Source: Streptomyces sp. NBC_01485 (GTDB lineage Bacteria; Actinomycetota; Actinomycetes; Streptomycetales; Streptomycetaceae). From it: 64,000 nucleotides of DNA. A program made the position numbers and the translations under genes. Every line of letters starts with the position of its first letter. Position 1 is the first letter of the stretch. The notes beneath the pieces are model-generated. The model ran no database searches. It had not been told where the DNA came from and worked only from the letters and a program-made list of their open reading frames with translations. Where the stretch lies: NCBI RefSeq assembly GCF_036227125.1, contig NZ_CP109435.1, positions 1,674,001 through 1,738,000 on the forward strand, read 5' to 3'. Shown in pieces: positions 16,579 to 26,300 of the stretch.

Positions 16579-17343
16579 TCAGGCATGCCCCATGCGGAAT
16601 CCGACACCGCGGGCCGTAATGATCCAACTGCTCGATCCCAGCTTGCTCCGCAAGCTGCTGACATGTGTGTCGATGGTGCGCCCCGGCTCCGACCGGGAAT
16701 CCCTCCAGACCTGCGCCATGATCTGTTTGCGGGTAACGACGCTACCCGGGCGCGAGGCGAGCAGATACAGCAGATCGAATTCCTTGCGTGTCACCTCGAC
16801 GGGCCGGCCGTCGAGGCTGATCTGCCGAGCGCGCGAGTCGATGCCGAGCGGACCGACGGTAATGGCCTCCTCGACGGAGACCGGCTGCCGCAGGGCCCGG
16901 CGCATGACGGCTTCGATCCGGGCGATCAGTTCGGCGAGACTATAGGGCTTGGTCACGTAGTCGTCCGAACCGGCGCGCAGACTGAGCACCCGGTCCAGTT
17001 CCGAGTCACGAGCCGTGACGACGATGATCGGGACGTCGCAGACGGCCCGGATGCTGCGGCAGAGTTCGACCCCGTCGAGGTCGGGCAGGTCCAGGTCGAC
17101 GAGGAGCAGATCGACGTTCCGGTACTGCTGTAGCGCCTGAGCCCCGGTCGGCACGCTCTCCGCCTGGAACCCGTGCCGGCTCAGGTTGCGGATGAGCGCT
17201 TTCGCGACCTGAGGCTCGCTCTCGACGGTGAGCACGCGTAACGCTTTGCGAGCTTGCTTCGCCTCAGGTCTGACGGACGCACCCCGCACGGCAAGTTGCT
17301 GCGGAATGCGCGGTTCTACAAGCCTTATGGACTGATGCCCCAT
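16579..17343 (-). CDS. Atypical OmpR-family response regulator (JadR1/LanI-like)
   Basis: 254-aa regulator with an N-terminal receiver domain (about residues 34-150) and a C-terminal winged helix (about 165-254; TRKEFDLLYLLASRPGSVVTR, ARGVGFRM). The phospho-acceptor Asp is present in LLVDLDLPDLDG and the switch Lys in YVTKPYS. However, the acidic Mg-binding pair normally written D-D is E-S (TVESEP, residues 40-44). The same kind of replacement is known for JadR1, whose receiver senses antibiotic end products instead of phosphate. No histidine kinase lies nearby. It is transcribed toward the cluster and divergently from korA, and is the likely pathway-specific regulator. A ~30-residue N-terminal extension is present if the start at 17343 is right. 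Confidence 0.9.
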   Translation of the reverse strand: MGHQSIRLVEPRIPQQLAVRGASVRPEAKQARKALRVLTVESEPQVAKALIRNLSRHGFQAESVPTGAQALQQYRNVDLLLVDLDLPDLDGVELCRSIRAVCDVPIIVVTARDSELDRVLSLRAGSDDYVTKPYSLAELIARIEAVMRRALRQPVSVEEAITVGPLGIDSRARQISLDGRPVEVTRKEFDLLYLLASRPGSVVTRKQIMAQVWRDSRSEPGRTIDTHVSSLRSKLGSSSWIITARGVGFRMGHA

Positions 17344-17907
17344 CCGTGAAATCCCCCATATTCATCTGGTAAAGCGGAGCGTCGCGCCAAGCCATAGAGG
17401 GTCCCTATTGAGGGTACAGACCATGCAGCCGATCCGTCAAAGATCAATAGTTGACTGCCGGTGAATAACGGAAACCGGAAACGCCGCCGAAACAAAAGAG
17501 AATTCAATCGGAACCTGAAAAGGAAACCAAAAGAGCGTCCGGCGCGTGTCGACGATTTCCACCCCACGAGGAAACATCACTCAGACGAAGGCAGGCCACA
17601 GAAAGCCTGGTTTTTACCCATTTCTCAGCCCCCCAGGCGCTGCCACGCCCGGCATGCCCAGTTGCTTGGCCAACCAGCTCCCCCGTACACAGCCGTATCA
17701 GACTCTCACGATACATCGTACACGGACGCGCGTACGACGTATACGTGTGCCAGGTCGCCCTGGCCCGAACAGAGAACCATACGGTCTCGGCCCAAAAGAG
17801 CACACTATCGAGACGCTTTATGAAGAAGCAGAGATGAATCGGCCAGCTTATGGCCGACACGCGCCTGACTTGATCTTGACATCACCTCGGGGAGAGGGAA
17901 CGAGTAC
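17344..17907. promoter_or_regulatory. 564-bp divergent regulatory region between the response regulator and korA
   Basis: No convincing gene; the small open frames here lack codon bias and homology. The composition is more AT-rich than its surroundings. It contains GTCAA-N10-TTGAC (17436-17455) close to the regulator start. It also has an imperfect inverted repeat with 11-bp arms matching at 10 positions and a 10-bp spacer (17711-17721 / 17732-17742), overlapping the perfect palindrome ACGTATACGT (17737-17746). A GGGGAGAGGGA ribosome-binding site lies just before korA. These are candidate operators; the binding proteins are unknown. Confidence 0.5.
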
Positions 17908-19803
17908 ATGACCTCAGCACATGCGGTGAGCCGTGAGGCATCGGAAGCGAAGGAGGTCCGCCGACTGGACCGGGTGATCATCAGGTTCGCGGGGGACTCC
18001 GGAGACGGCATGCAGCTCACCGGTGACCGCTTCACCGCGGAGACGGCGTCGTTCGGCAACGACCTGTCGACGCTGCCCAACTTCCCGGCCGAGATCCGCG
18101 CGCCCGCCGGCACCCTGCCCGGGGTGTCGTCGTTCCAGCTGCACTTTGCCGACCATGACATCCTCACCCCCGGTGACGCGCCGAACGTGCTGGTGGCGAT
18201 GAATCCGGCCGCGTTGAAGGCGAACATCGGCGACCTGCCGCACGGCGCGGAGATCATCGTCGACACGGACGAGTTCACCGGGCGGGCGATGCGGAAGGTC
18301 GGCTACGACGGCGACCCGCTCGAAGACGGCTCGCTGGACGGCTACCACGTTCACCCGGTGCCGCTGACCACGCTGACGGTGGAGGCGCTGAAGGAATTCG
18401 ACCTGTCCCGCAAGGAGGCCGAGCGCAGCAAGAACATGTTCGCGCTGGGGCTGCTGAGCTGGATGTACCACCGGCCCACCGAGGGCACGGAGAAGTTCCT
18501 GACCGCCAAGTTCGCCAGCAAGCCCGTCGTCGCGGCGGCGAACATCGCCGCGTTCCGGGCGGGCTGGAACTTCGGCGAGACCACCGAGGACTTCGCCGTC
18601 TCCTACGAGGTCGCTCCGGCCTCCGCCGCCTTCCCGACCGGTACCTACCGCAACATCTCCGGCAACCTGGCGCTGTCCTACGGCCTGGTCGCCGCGTCCC
18701 GCCAGGCGGACCTGCCCCTGTTCCTGGGTTCGTATCCGATCACGCCGGCCTCCGACATCCTGCACGAGCTCAGCCGGCACAAGAACTTCGGCGTGCGGAC
18801 CTTCCAGGCCGAGGACGAGATCGCGGGGATCGGCGCGGCGCTGGGCGCGGCCTTCGGCGGCTCCCTCGCCGTCACCACCACCTCGGGCCCGGGCGTGGCC
18901 CTGAAGTCGGAGACCATCGGGCTCGCCGTCTCTCTGGAACTGCCGCTGCTGATCGTGGACATCCAGCGCGGCGGGCCGTCCACCGGGCTGCCGACCAAGA
19001 CCGAGCAGGCCGACCTGCTCCAGGCGATGTTCGGGCGCAACGGCGAGGCTCCGGTGCCGATCGTTGCGCCCCGCACACCCGCCGACTGCTTCGACGCGGC
19101 CCTGGAGGCGGCGCGGATCGCGCTCACGTACCGGACGCCGGTGATGCTGCTGTCGGACGGCTACCTGGCCAACGGCTCCGAGCCCTGGCGCATCCCCGAC
19201 CTGGACGAACTCCCGGATCTGACCGTGCAGTTCGCCCGGGGTCCGAACCACACCCGGGACGACGGCACCGAGGTCTTCTGGCCCTACAAGCGCGACCCCC
19301 GGACCCTGGCCCGCCCCTGGGCCGTTCCCGGCACGCCGGGGCTGGAGCACCGCATCGGCGGCATCGAGAAGGAGGACGGCACCGGGAACATCTCCTACGC
19401 CCCCGCCAACCACGACTTCATGGTCCGCACCCGCCAGGCCAAGATCGACGGCATCGACGTCCCCGACCTCGAGGTCGACGACCCGCACGGCGCCCGCACC
19501 CTGATACTGGGCTGGGGCTCCACCTACGGGCCCATCACCGCGGCGGTACGACGGCTGCGGGCGGCCGGGGAATCCATCGCGCAGGCCCACCTGCGCCACC
19601 TCAACCCGTTCCCGGCCGACCTCGGCGACGTCCTCGCCCGGTACGAGCGGGTCATCGTGCCCGAGATGAACCTGGGGCAGCTGGCGATGCTGCTGCGCGC
19701 GAGGTACCTGCTCGACGTGCGGTCCTTCAACCAGGTCAACGGTATGCCGTTCAAGGCTGAACAACTGGCTCGCGTGTTGGAGGAGGCGCTTCGTGAAGAC
19801 TGA
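17908..19803 (+). CDS. korA: 2-oxoacid:ferredoxin oxidoreductase, alpha (gamma-alpha fused) subunit
   Basis: 631-aa large subunit of a two-subunit 2-oxoglutarate (or other 2-oxoacid):ferredoxin oxidoreductase that oxidatively decarboxylates 2-oxoacids to acyl-CoA. The N-terminal ~190 residues are the gamma domain (RFAGDSGDGMQLTGDRF), followed by the pyrimidine-binding alpha domain (GSYPITPASDILHELSR, FQAEDEIAGIGAALGAAFGG) and the C-terminal transketolase-C-like domain (LGWGSTYGPITAAVRRL). The start at 17908 has a strong purine-rich site. It overlaps korB by 11 bp. No ferredoxin gene is adjacent. Streptomyces usually carry a housekeeping korAB elsewhere, so this may be a second copy tied to the cluster. 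Confidence 0.95.
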   Translation: MTSAHAVSREASEAKEVRRLDRVIIRFAGDSGDGMQLTGDRFTAETASFGNDLSTLPNFPAEIRAPAGTLPGVSSFQLHFADHDILTPGDAPNVLVAMNPAALKANIGDLPHGAEIIVDTDEFTGRAMRKVGYDGDPLEDGSLDGYHVHPVPLTTLTVEALKEFDLSRKEAERSKNMFALGLLSWMYHRPTEGTEKFLTAKFASKPVVAAANIAAFRAGWNFGETTEDFAVSYEVAPASAAFPTGTYRNISGNLALSYGLVAASRQADLPLFLGSYPITPASDILHELSRHKNFGVRTFQAEDEIAGIGAALGAAFGGSLAVTTTSGPGVALKSETIGLAVSLELPLLIVDIQRGGPSTGLPTKTEQADLLQAMFGRNGEAPVPIVAPRTPADCFDAALEAARIALTYRTPVMLLSDGYLANGSEPWRIPDLDELPDLTVQFARGPNHTRDDGTEVFWPYKRDPRTLARPWAVPGTPGLEHRIGGIEKEDGTGNISYAPANHDFMVRTRQAKIDGIDVPDLEVDDPHGARTLILGWGSTYGPITAAVRRLRAAGESIAQAHLRHLNPFPADLGDVLARYERVIVPEMNLGQLAMLLRARYLLDVRSFNQVNGMPFKAEQLARVLEEALRED

Positions 19804-20818
19804 ACTCAAGCTCCGGGCGAAGGACTTCAAGTCCGATCAGGAAGTGCGCTGGTGCCCCGGCTGCGGTGACTACGCGATCCTCGCGGCCGTCCAGGGCTTC
19901 ATGCCGGAACTGGGGCTGGCCAGGGAGAACATCGTCTTCGTGTCGGGCATCGGCTGCTCCTCCCGCTTCCCGTACTACATGAACACGTACGGCATGCACT
20001 CCGTCCACGGGCGCGCCCCGGCCATTGCGACGGGCCTCGCCGCCAGCCGGCGCGACCTCAGCGTGTGGGTGGTGACCGGTGACGGCGACGCGCTGTCCAT
20101 CGGCGGCAACCACCTGATCCACGCCCTGCGACGGAACGTCAACCTCAAGATCCTGCTGTTCAACAACCGGATCTACGGGCTCACCAAGGGCCAGTACTCG
20201 CCCACCTCCGAGGTCGGCAAGATCACCAAGTCGACGCCGATGGGTTCGCTGGACTCGCCCTTCAACCCGGTGTCGCTGGCACTCGGCGCGGAGGCGTCGT
20301 TCGTCGCGCGGACCATCGACTCCGACCGCAAGCACCTGACGGAGGTGCTGCGCCAGGCCGCCGCCCACCCGGGCACGGCCCTGGTCGAGATCTACCAGAA
20401 CTGCAACATCTTCAACGACGGCGCGTTCGACGCGCTGAAAGACAAGCAGTCGGCGGACGAGGCGGTGATCCGGCTGGAGCACGGGCAGCCGATCCGGTTC
20501 GGCAGCGATCTCCGCAAGGGCGTGCTGCGGGACCTGGCCACCGGCGACCTGAAGGTCGTGACCGTGACCCCGGAGAACAAGGCTGACGTCCTGGTCCACG
20601 ACGCGCACTCCGCGTCCCCGACCACCGCCTTCGCCCTCTCCCGCCTCGCCGACCCCGACACCCTGCACAACACGCCGATCGGCGTCTTCCGCTCCGCCGA
20701 ACGGCCGGTCTACGACACCCAGCTGGCCGAGCAGCTCGACAAGTCGATCGAGCAGCACGGCAAAGGCGACTTGGCCGCACTGCTCGCGGGCGGCGACACC
20801 TGGACCGTCGTCGGCTGA
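19793..20818 (+). CDS. korB: 2-oxoacid:ferredoxin oxidoreductase, beta subunit
   Basis: 341-aa thiamine-diphosphate-binding partner of KorA. CPGCGDYAIL holds the conserved Cys-x-x-Cys that ligates the Fe-S cluster in this family. GDGDALSIGGNHLIH with NNRIYGLTKGQYSPTS is the TPP/Mg motif. The GTG start at 19793 lies inside the end of korA with GGAGGAGG-like purines just upstream, so translation is coupled. The last ~40 residues (VYDTQLAEQLDKSIEQHGKG) are the usual KorB tail. The reaction feeds low-potential electrons to ferredoxin; whether they serve tailoring enzymes such as the [2Fe-2S] 3-dehydratase is untested. Confidence 0.95.
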   Translation: MKTELKLRAKDFKSDQEVRWCPGCGDYAILAAVQGFMPELGLARENIVFVSGIGCSSRFPYYMNTYGMHSVHGRAPAIATGLAASRRDLSVWVVTGDGDALSIGGNHLIHALRRNVNLKILLFNNRIYGLTKGQYSPTSEVGKITKSTPMGSLDSPFNPVSLALGAEASFVARTIDSDRKHLTEVLRQAAAHPGTALVEIYQNCNIFNDGAFDALKDKQSADEAVIRLEHGQPIRFGSDLRKGVLRDLATGDLKVVTVTPENKADVLVHDAHSASPTTAFALSRLADPDTLHNTPIGVFRSAERPVYDTQLAEQLDKSIEQHGKGDLAALLAGGDTWTVVG

Positions 20819-21016
20819 CGGAAACCGGTGGTCTCCCCAGGGCCCGGTCTCCGCCGCAGGTCAGAGGCCCTTTGCGAGGCAAAGCCGCAGGCAGCGGCAG
20901 ACGAGTCGGGCTGTTACGCCGGGAACAGTCCCTCCGCGGGCAGCGACCTGGTGTCCTTCCCGTCCATCACCTCGGAACGCCGCATCAGGCGGGCTCATGA
21001 TCCTCACCTTCCGGGG

Positions 21017-21916
21017 TCAGCCGGACCTCGGCCGGGTGGCATAGAAGGCGACAGCCGAGGCAGCGGCCACGTTCAGTGAGTCGACACCGGCATCCATCGG
21101 GATGCGTACATGCTCGTCGGCAGCCCGTAGCGCTCCGGCCGACAACCCCTCCCCTTCCGTGCCCAGCATCAGGGCCAGCTTCTCGTAACGGCGGTCGGCG
21201 AGTTCGTCGAGAGTGATGGACCTCCCCGAGAGGCAGAGGGCCGCGAGCACGAAGCCGTGCTTCCGGACGACATCGGCGTCACGCGGCCATGACTCAAGCC
21301 TGGCGTACGGGACGGCGAGGACAGCCCCCATGGACACCTTCACGGCCCGCCTGTAGAGGGGGTCGGCACAGCGCGGGGTGAGGAATACGGCATCCACTCC
21401 CAGAGCTGCCGCATTGCGGAAGGCCGCACCCAGGTTGGCATGATCAACGATGTCCTCGAAGATCGCAATACGACGTTGATCAGCACGCTCTTGTAGACCC
21501 AAAGGCAACACCGCGCCGATGCTGGTGTGGTCGTTGACCGACTCCATGACGACGACCCGGCGGGCGGTCTGCAGGAGTTCGGCGGCGGTGGGCAGCGGTT
21601 TGCGCTGCATGGAGGCGAGCGCTCCGCGGTGGACGTGGTATCCGGTGACGCGTTCGGCGAGCTCCGGGCTGACGGCGTAGACCGGTGCCGGGAGTTCGTC
21701 GATGACGTCGCGCATGACGTCGACCCACTTGGCGGAGAGCAGCATCGAGCGCATCTCGTACCCGGCGTCCTTGGCCCGGCGGATGACCTTCTCGCCCTCG
21801 GCGATGAACAGGCCCTCGGCCGGCTCGCGTTTGCGGCGCAGCTCGACGTCGGTCAGGCCGGTGTAGTCGCGCAGGCGCGGGTCGTCGGGGTCCTCAACGG
21901 TGATGAGATCGGCCAC
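21017..21916 (-). CDS. TrmH/SpoU-family RNA 2'-O-methyltransferase
   Basis: 299-aa SPOUT methyltransferase that probably methylates a ribose in rRNA or tRNA. The N-terminus (ITVEDPDDPRLRDYTGLTD, REPAEGLFIAEGEKVIRRA) is the substrate-binding domain of this subfamily. The C-terminal knot shows NLGAAFRNAAALGVDAVFL, then LMLGTEGEGLS and IPMDAGVDSLNVAAASAVAFY, the SpoU motifs. The GTG at 21916 is preferred because relatives begin M-A-(D/E)-L-I-T-V; a TTG further upstream would add 12 unrelated residues. It is the last gene of the minus-strand cobalamin block. It is a housekeeping-type gene and the exact RNA target is unknown. Confidence 0.9.
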   Translation of the reverse strand: MADLITVEDPDDPRLRDYTGLTDVELRRKREPAEGLFIAEGEKVIRRAKDAGYEMRSMLLSAKWVDVMRDVIDELPAPVYAVSPELAERVTGYHVHRGALASMQRKPLPTAAELLQTARRVVVMESVNDHTSIGAVLPLGLQERADQRRIAIFEDIVDHANLGAAFRNAAALGVDAVFLTPRCADPLYRRAVKVSMGAVLAVPYARLESWPRDADVVRKHGFVLAALCLSGRSITLDELADRRYEKLALMLGTEGEGLSAGALRAADEHVRIPMDAGVDSLNVAAASAVAFYATRPRSG

Positions 21917-21980
21917 AGAGGTGATACTGCCTTGTCCTGGGTGTGGTGCCAACGGCTCGGAACGGTTGTGTTACCCGCGG

Positions 21981-23213
21981 TTACTCGGTTGTCCGGGGGC
22001 CGACGGTCACGACCGCGCCGACGACGATCACCGCGGGCGGCCTGACCTCCTGGGCGCGGACCGTCTCGGCGACCGTCGCGAGGGTCGCGTCGACGCGGCG
22101 CTGGGCGGCCGTCGTGCCCTCCTGGACCAGGGCGACCGGGGTGTCGGGCGACTTGCCGTGCGCGACGAGCGTCTCGGCGATCTTCCCGATCTTGTCGACG
22201 CCCATCAGGATCACCAGCGTGCCGGTCAGCTTCGCCAGGGACGGCCAGTCGACGAGGGAGCGCTCGTCGTCGGGGGCGACATGGCCGCTGACCACGGTGA
22301 ACTCGTGGGCGACGCCTCGGTGGGTGACGGGGATGCCGGCCGCGCCCGGCACCGAGATCGAGCTGGAGATGCCCGGGACGACCGTGCAGGCGATGCCGGC
22401 CTCGGCGAGGGCTTGGAGCTCCTCCATGCCACGGCCGAAGACATACGGGTCGCCGCCCTTGAGCCGGACGACCGACTTGCCCTGCCTGGCATGCTCGATC
22501 AGCGCGTTGTTGATGGCCTCCTGGGCCATGAACCGGCCGTACGGGATCTTCGCCGCGTCGATCACCTCGACGTGCGGCGGGAGTTCGGCGAGGAGGTCGC
22601 GGGGGCCGAGCCGGTCGGCGATGACGACGTCCGCCTCGGCGAGGAGGCGGCGGCCGCGGACCGTGATCAGGTCCGGGTCGCCGGGGCCGCCGCCGACCAG
22701 GGCGACGCCGGGGGCGCGGGTGCGGTGGTGGGGGGCGACGAGGGTGCCGTCGCGCAGGCCCTCGACGACCGCGTCGCGGATGGCGGCGGTGTGGCGGGGG
22801 TCGCGGCCACGGGCGTCCGTGGTGAGGACGGCGACCGTGACGCCTTCGCTGTGGCCGGTCGCCGGGGTCCAGGCGGTGGCCTGGTCGGCGTCGTCGGAGC
22901 GGACGCACCAGACGCGGTGTTCCTCCGCCTCGGCGGAGGCCCGGGTGTTCGCCTCGGCGTCGCTGGTGGCGATGAGGGCGTACCAGGCGTCGGCCAAATC
23001 ACCCTCGGCATAGGGGCGCTGGTGCCAGGTGATCTCGCCCGCGTCCGCCATCGCCTCGACGGACGGGGTCGCCTCGGGCGACACGAGGTGGACGGCGGCG
23101 CCCGCCGCGATCAGCGCGGGGAGACGGCGCTGGGCGACCTGGCCGCCGCCGAGGACGACGACCCGGCGGCCGGTGAGGCGGAGGCCTACGGGGTAGGCGG
23201 GGTGTTCGGCCAT
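21981..23213 (-). CDS. cobA: Siroheme/cobalamin bifunctional enzyme: precorrin-2 dehydrogenase plus uroporphyrinogen-III C-methyltransferase
   Basis: 410-aa CysG-like fusion. Residues 1 to about 150 form the NAD-dependent precorrin-2 dehydrogenase/ferrochelatase-like domain (GRRVVVLGGGQVAQRRL Rossmann loop). From about 165 the SUMT domain follows: VGGGPGDPDLITVRGRRLL, VIADRL, RLKGGDPYVFGRGMEE, and GIPVTHRG near the C-terminus. It methylates uroporphyrinogen III at C2 and C7 to precorrin-2, the precursor of both siroheme and B12. It is transcribed with cobT and cobL in a minus-strand cobalamin group. I see no siroheme-specific marker that excludes a B12 role; naming varies between cobA and cysG. 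Confidence 0.93.
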   Translation of the reverse strand: MAEHPAYPVGLRLTGRRVVVLGGGQVAQRRLPALIAAGAAVHLVSPEATPSVEAMADAGEITWHQRPYAEGDLADAWYALIATSDAEANTRASAEAEEHRVWCVRSDDADQATAWTPATGHSEGVTVAVLTTDARGRDPRHTAAIRDAVVEGLRDGTLVAPHHRTRAPGVALVGGGPGDPDLITVRGRRLLAEADVVIADRLGPRDLLAELPPHVEVIDAAKIPYGRFMAQEAINNALIEHARQGKSVVRLKGGDPYVFGRGMEELQALAEAGIACTVVPGISSSISVPGAAGIPVTHRGVAHEFTVVSGHVAPDDERSLVDWPSLAKLTGTLVILMGVDKIGKIAETLVAHGKSPDTPVALVQEGTTAAQRRVDATLATVAETVRAQEVRPPAVIVVGAVVTVGPRTTE

Positions 23214-23393
23214 GAGGTGCGGCTCCTCGTGCGGGCAAGGGTGGGCGCTGCGGCTCTGGAGCGGCCCTGACGTGCAGATTTTAGGGGTGCGCTCAGCCTA
23301 CGGCGGGGTCGGGGGGGCATGCAGGAGCGCAGACCCGCCGACCCCGGTGCGGGGCTACTACTCGGCGTAACTTCGCGGTGCTGCTTGTCGGCG

Positions 23394-26300
23394 CTACTTC
23401 TCGGTCACGCCCGCCGAGTCGAACGTCGCCACCTCGTGCATCGCTCGCGCCGTGCTCTGGACCAGGGGCAGGGCCAGCAGCGCGCCCGTGCCCTCGCCGA
23501 GGCGGAGGTCGAGGTCGACCAGGGGGCGCAGGCCCAGTTTGTTGAGGGCGGCCACGTGGCCCGGCTCCGCACTGCGGTGGCCGGCGATGCAGGCCGCGAG
23601 GACCTCGGGGGCGATGGCGCGGGCGACCAGGGCGGCGGCGCCGGCGCTGACGCCGTCCAGGATCACCGGCGTACGCAGGGACGCGCCGCCGAGGAGGAGG
23701 CCGACCATCGCCGCGTGTTCGAAGCCGCCGATCGCGGCCAGGACGCCGATGGGGTCGGCCGGGTCCGGCTGGTGGAGGTCCAGGGCGCGGCGGACGACCT
23801 CGGTCTTGCGGGCGAGGGTCTCGTCGTTGATGCCGGTGCCGCGGCCGGTGACCTCGGCCGGGTCGGCGCCCGTGAAGACCGAGATGAGGGCGGCGGACGC
23901 CGTCGTGTTCGCGATGCCCATCTCGCCCGTGAGCAGCGCCTTGTTGCCGGCCGCCACCAGATCGCGGGCGGTCTCGATGCCCACCTCGATGGCCTGCTTG
24001 GCCTCCTCGCGGGTCATCGCGGGGCCGGTGGTCATGTCGGACGTGCCCGCGCGGATCTTGCGGGGCAGCAGACCGGGGGTGGCGGGGAGTTCGCTGGCCA
24101 CGCCGACGTCCACCACGCAGACCTCGGCGCCCACCTGGGTCGCGAAGGCGTTGCAGACCGCGCCGCCGCCGAGGAAGTTGGCGACCATCTGGGCCGTCAC
24201 CTCCTGCGGCCAGGGGGTGACGCCCTGCGCGTGCACGCCGTGGTCGCCGGCGAAGATCGCGACGGCCGCGGGCTCCGGGATCGGCGGCGGGCACTGCCGG
24301 GACAGGCCGGACAACTGCGCGGAGATGATCTCCAGCATGCCGAGCGAGCCCGGCGGCTTCGTCATGCGCTTCTGCCGCTCCCAGGCCTCGCCGAGCGCCT
24401 TGGCGTCCAGCGGGCGCACGCTCGCGACGGTCTCGGCGAGCAGGTCGTGCGGGTCCTCGCCGGGCAGCGCGCGACGGCCGTACGTCTCCTCGTGGACGAC
24501 CCACGACAGCGGGCGGCGCTTGGCCCAGCCCGCCTGCATCAGCTCGGGCTCCTCCGGGAACTCGTCGACGTAGCCGACGCACAGGTAGGCGACCACTTCG
24601 AGGTGCTCGGGCAGGCCGAGCGCGCGGACCATCTCACGCTCGTCGAAGAAGCTGACCCAGCCGACGCCGAGGCCCTCGGCGCGGGCGGCGAGCCACAGGT
24701 TCTCCACCGCGAGCGCGGAGGAGTACGGCGCCATCTGCGGCTGCGTGTGCCGGCCGAGGGTGTGGCGTCCGCCGCGGGTCGGGTCGGCGGTGACGACGAT
24801 GTTCACCGGGGTGTCGAGGATGGCCTCGATCTTCATTTCCTTGAACTGCTTGGCCCGGCCCTTGGGGAGGGACTTCGCGTACGCGTCGCGCTGCCGGGTC
24901 GCCAGTTCGTGCATCGCGCGCCGGGTGTCGGCGGAGCGGATGACGACGAAGTCCCACGGCTGCGAATGCCCGACCGAGGGTGCGGTGTGGGCGGCCTCCA
25001 GAACGCGCAGCAGCACCTCGTGCGGGATCGGGTCGGCGCGGAAGCCGTTGCGGATGTCCCGGCGCTCCCGCATGACCTTCAGGACGGCCTCGCGCTCGGC
25101 GTCGTCGTACGGAGGCGCGGCGGGGCCGGTGGACTCGCGCGCTTCTTCCACTGCGGCCGGGCTCTCTTCCTGGTCGGCGGCCCTGGTGTCCAGGTCCTCC
25201 GCACTCTGTGCGACATCGGGGTGGACGACGGGGTCGACGATGTCTGCCGCGGCCGCGTGCTCCGCCTCCGGGGTCGCCGGGACGGGAGCGGGGTCGGAAG
25301 CGGGGTCGGCGCCGCGCGGGGCGGGAAGCGGGGCGGCGGGGGCGGGAGCGGGGGCGGGGGCGGGGGCGGGGGCGGGGGCGGGGGCGGGGGCCGTTTCGAC
25401 TTCGGCGGCCTGCGGCTGTTCCGCCACCCCCTCGGTCGCCTCGGGGGCCGGCTGCTCCTCCGTGGAGGGCACGAGGGGGTGCGGCGGGGCCGGGACTAGG
25501 TGCGGGGTGGTGGGGGCTGCGCCTTCGACCGGCGTGAACTGGGCCAGGGACTGGTCCGGTTGGACTTCCAGGGGCTGGTCCGGGTGGTCGGCCAGGGGCT
25601 CGTCCTGGTCCGGCTGGTCCGGCTGGACGTCCAGGGGGGCGGGGGGCTCGGGGGACGCGAGGGGCTTGGGGGACGCGAGGGGTGCCTCGACGGGCGACTC
25701 CGCCGTCTCCGTCAGGGGCTCCGGTTCCGGCTCCGGCTCCGGGAGCGGGTGCGGTTCCGTCTCCGGTTCCGGGAGCGGGTGCGGTTCCGGCTCCGGTTCC
25801 GGCTCCGCGTGGGTTGCGGTGGGGGCGGGCTCCGGCTCGGCAACGGGGGGTGCGGGCTCGGGCTCCGCCTCCGCCGACGGGACCCGCTCCAGGCTGGGGG
25901 GCTCGTTGGCGGCCTCAGGCTCGAGGTCCGACTGCGGGGCCGGCTCGGGCTCCGCCTCCTGGGCGGTCGGCTCGGCGGGTGCCTCGGAGGCGTCGATGAG
26001 CTGGACGGCCTCGGGAGCGGCGGCGGGGATCTCCGGGTCGGGCACGGACGCCTCGACCTCAGCGGCGGGCGCTTCCTCCACGGGTGCCGGCGGTTCCGGC
26101 ACCTCGGGGTGCACGATCCCCTCGGGCTCGGGAGCCTCAACGGCTTCGGGCACGGGGACGGGGACGGGGGTGGGCTCGGGGGTCTCGACCAGGTCGGGAA
26201 CAGGGGCCTCGGGAGCGGCCTCCGGTGCGACGACGACGTCGGCGACCGGAACCACCGTCTCCGCCACCGGCGTCTCGGGGGCGGCGGGTGCCTCCGGGGC

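Noticed and set aside
17461..17911. Short ORFs in the korA upstream gap
   Set aside because: They have atypical codon positions, no Shine-Dalgarno and no recognisable similarity. They sit in an AT-rich regulatory region.
17914..19830. 638-aa minus-strand frame opposite korA
   Set aside because: It is fully antisense to a highly conserved gene and has shadow-type composition.
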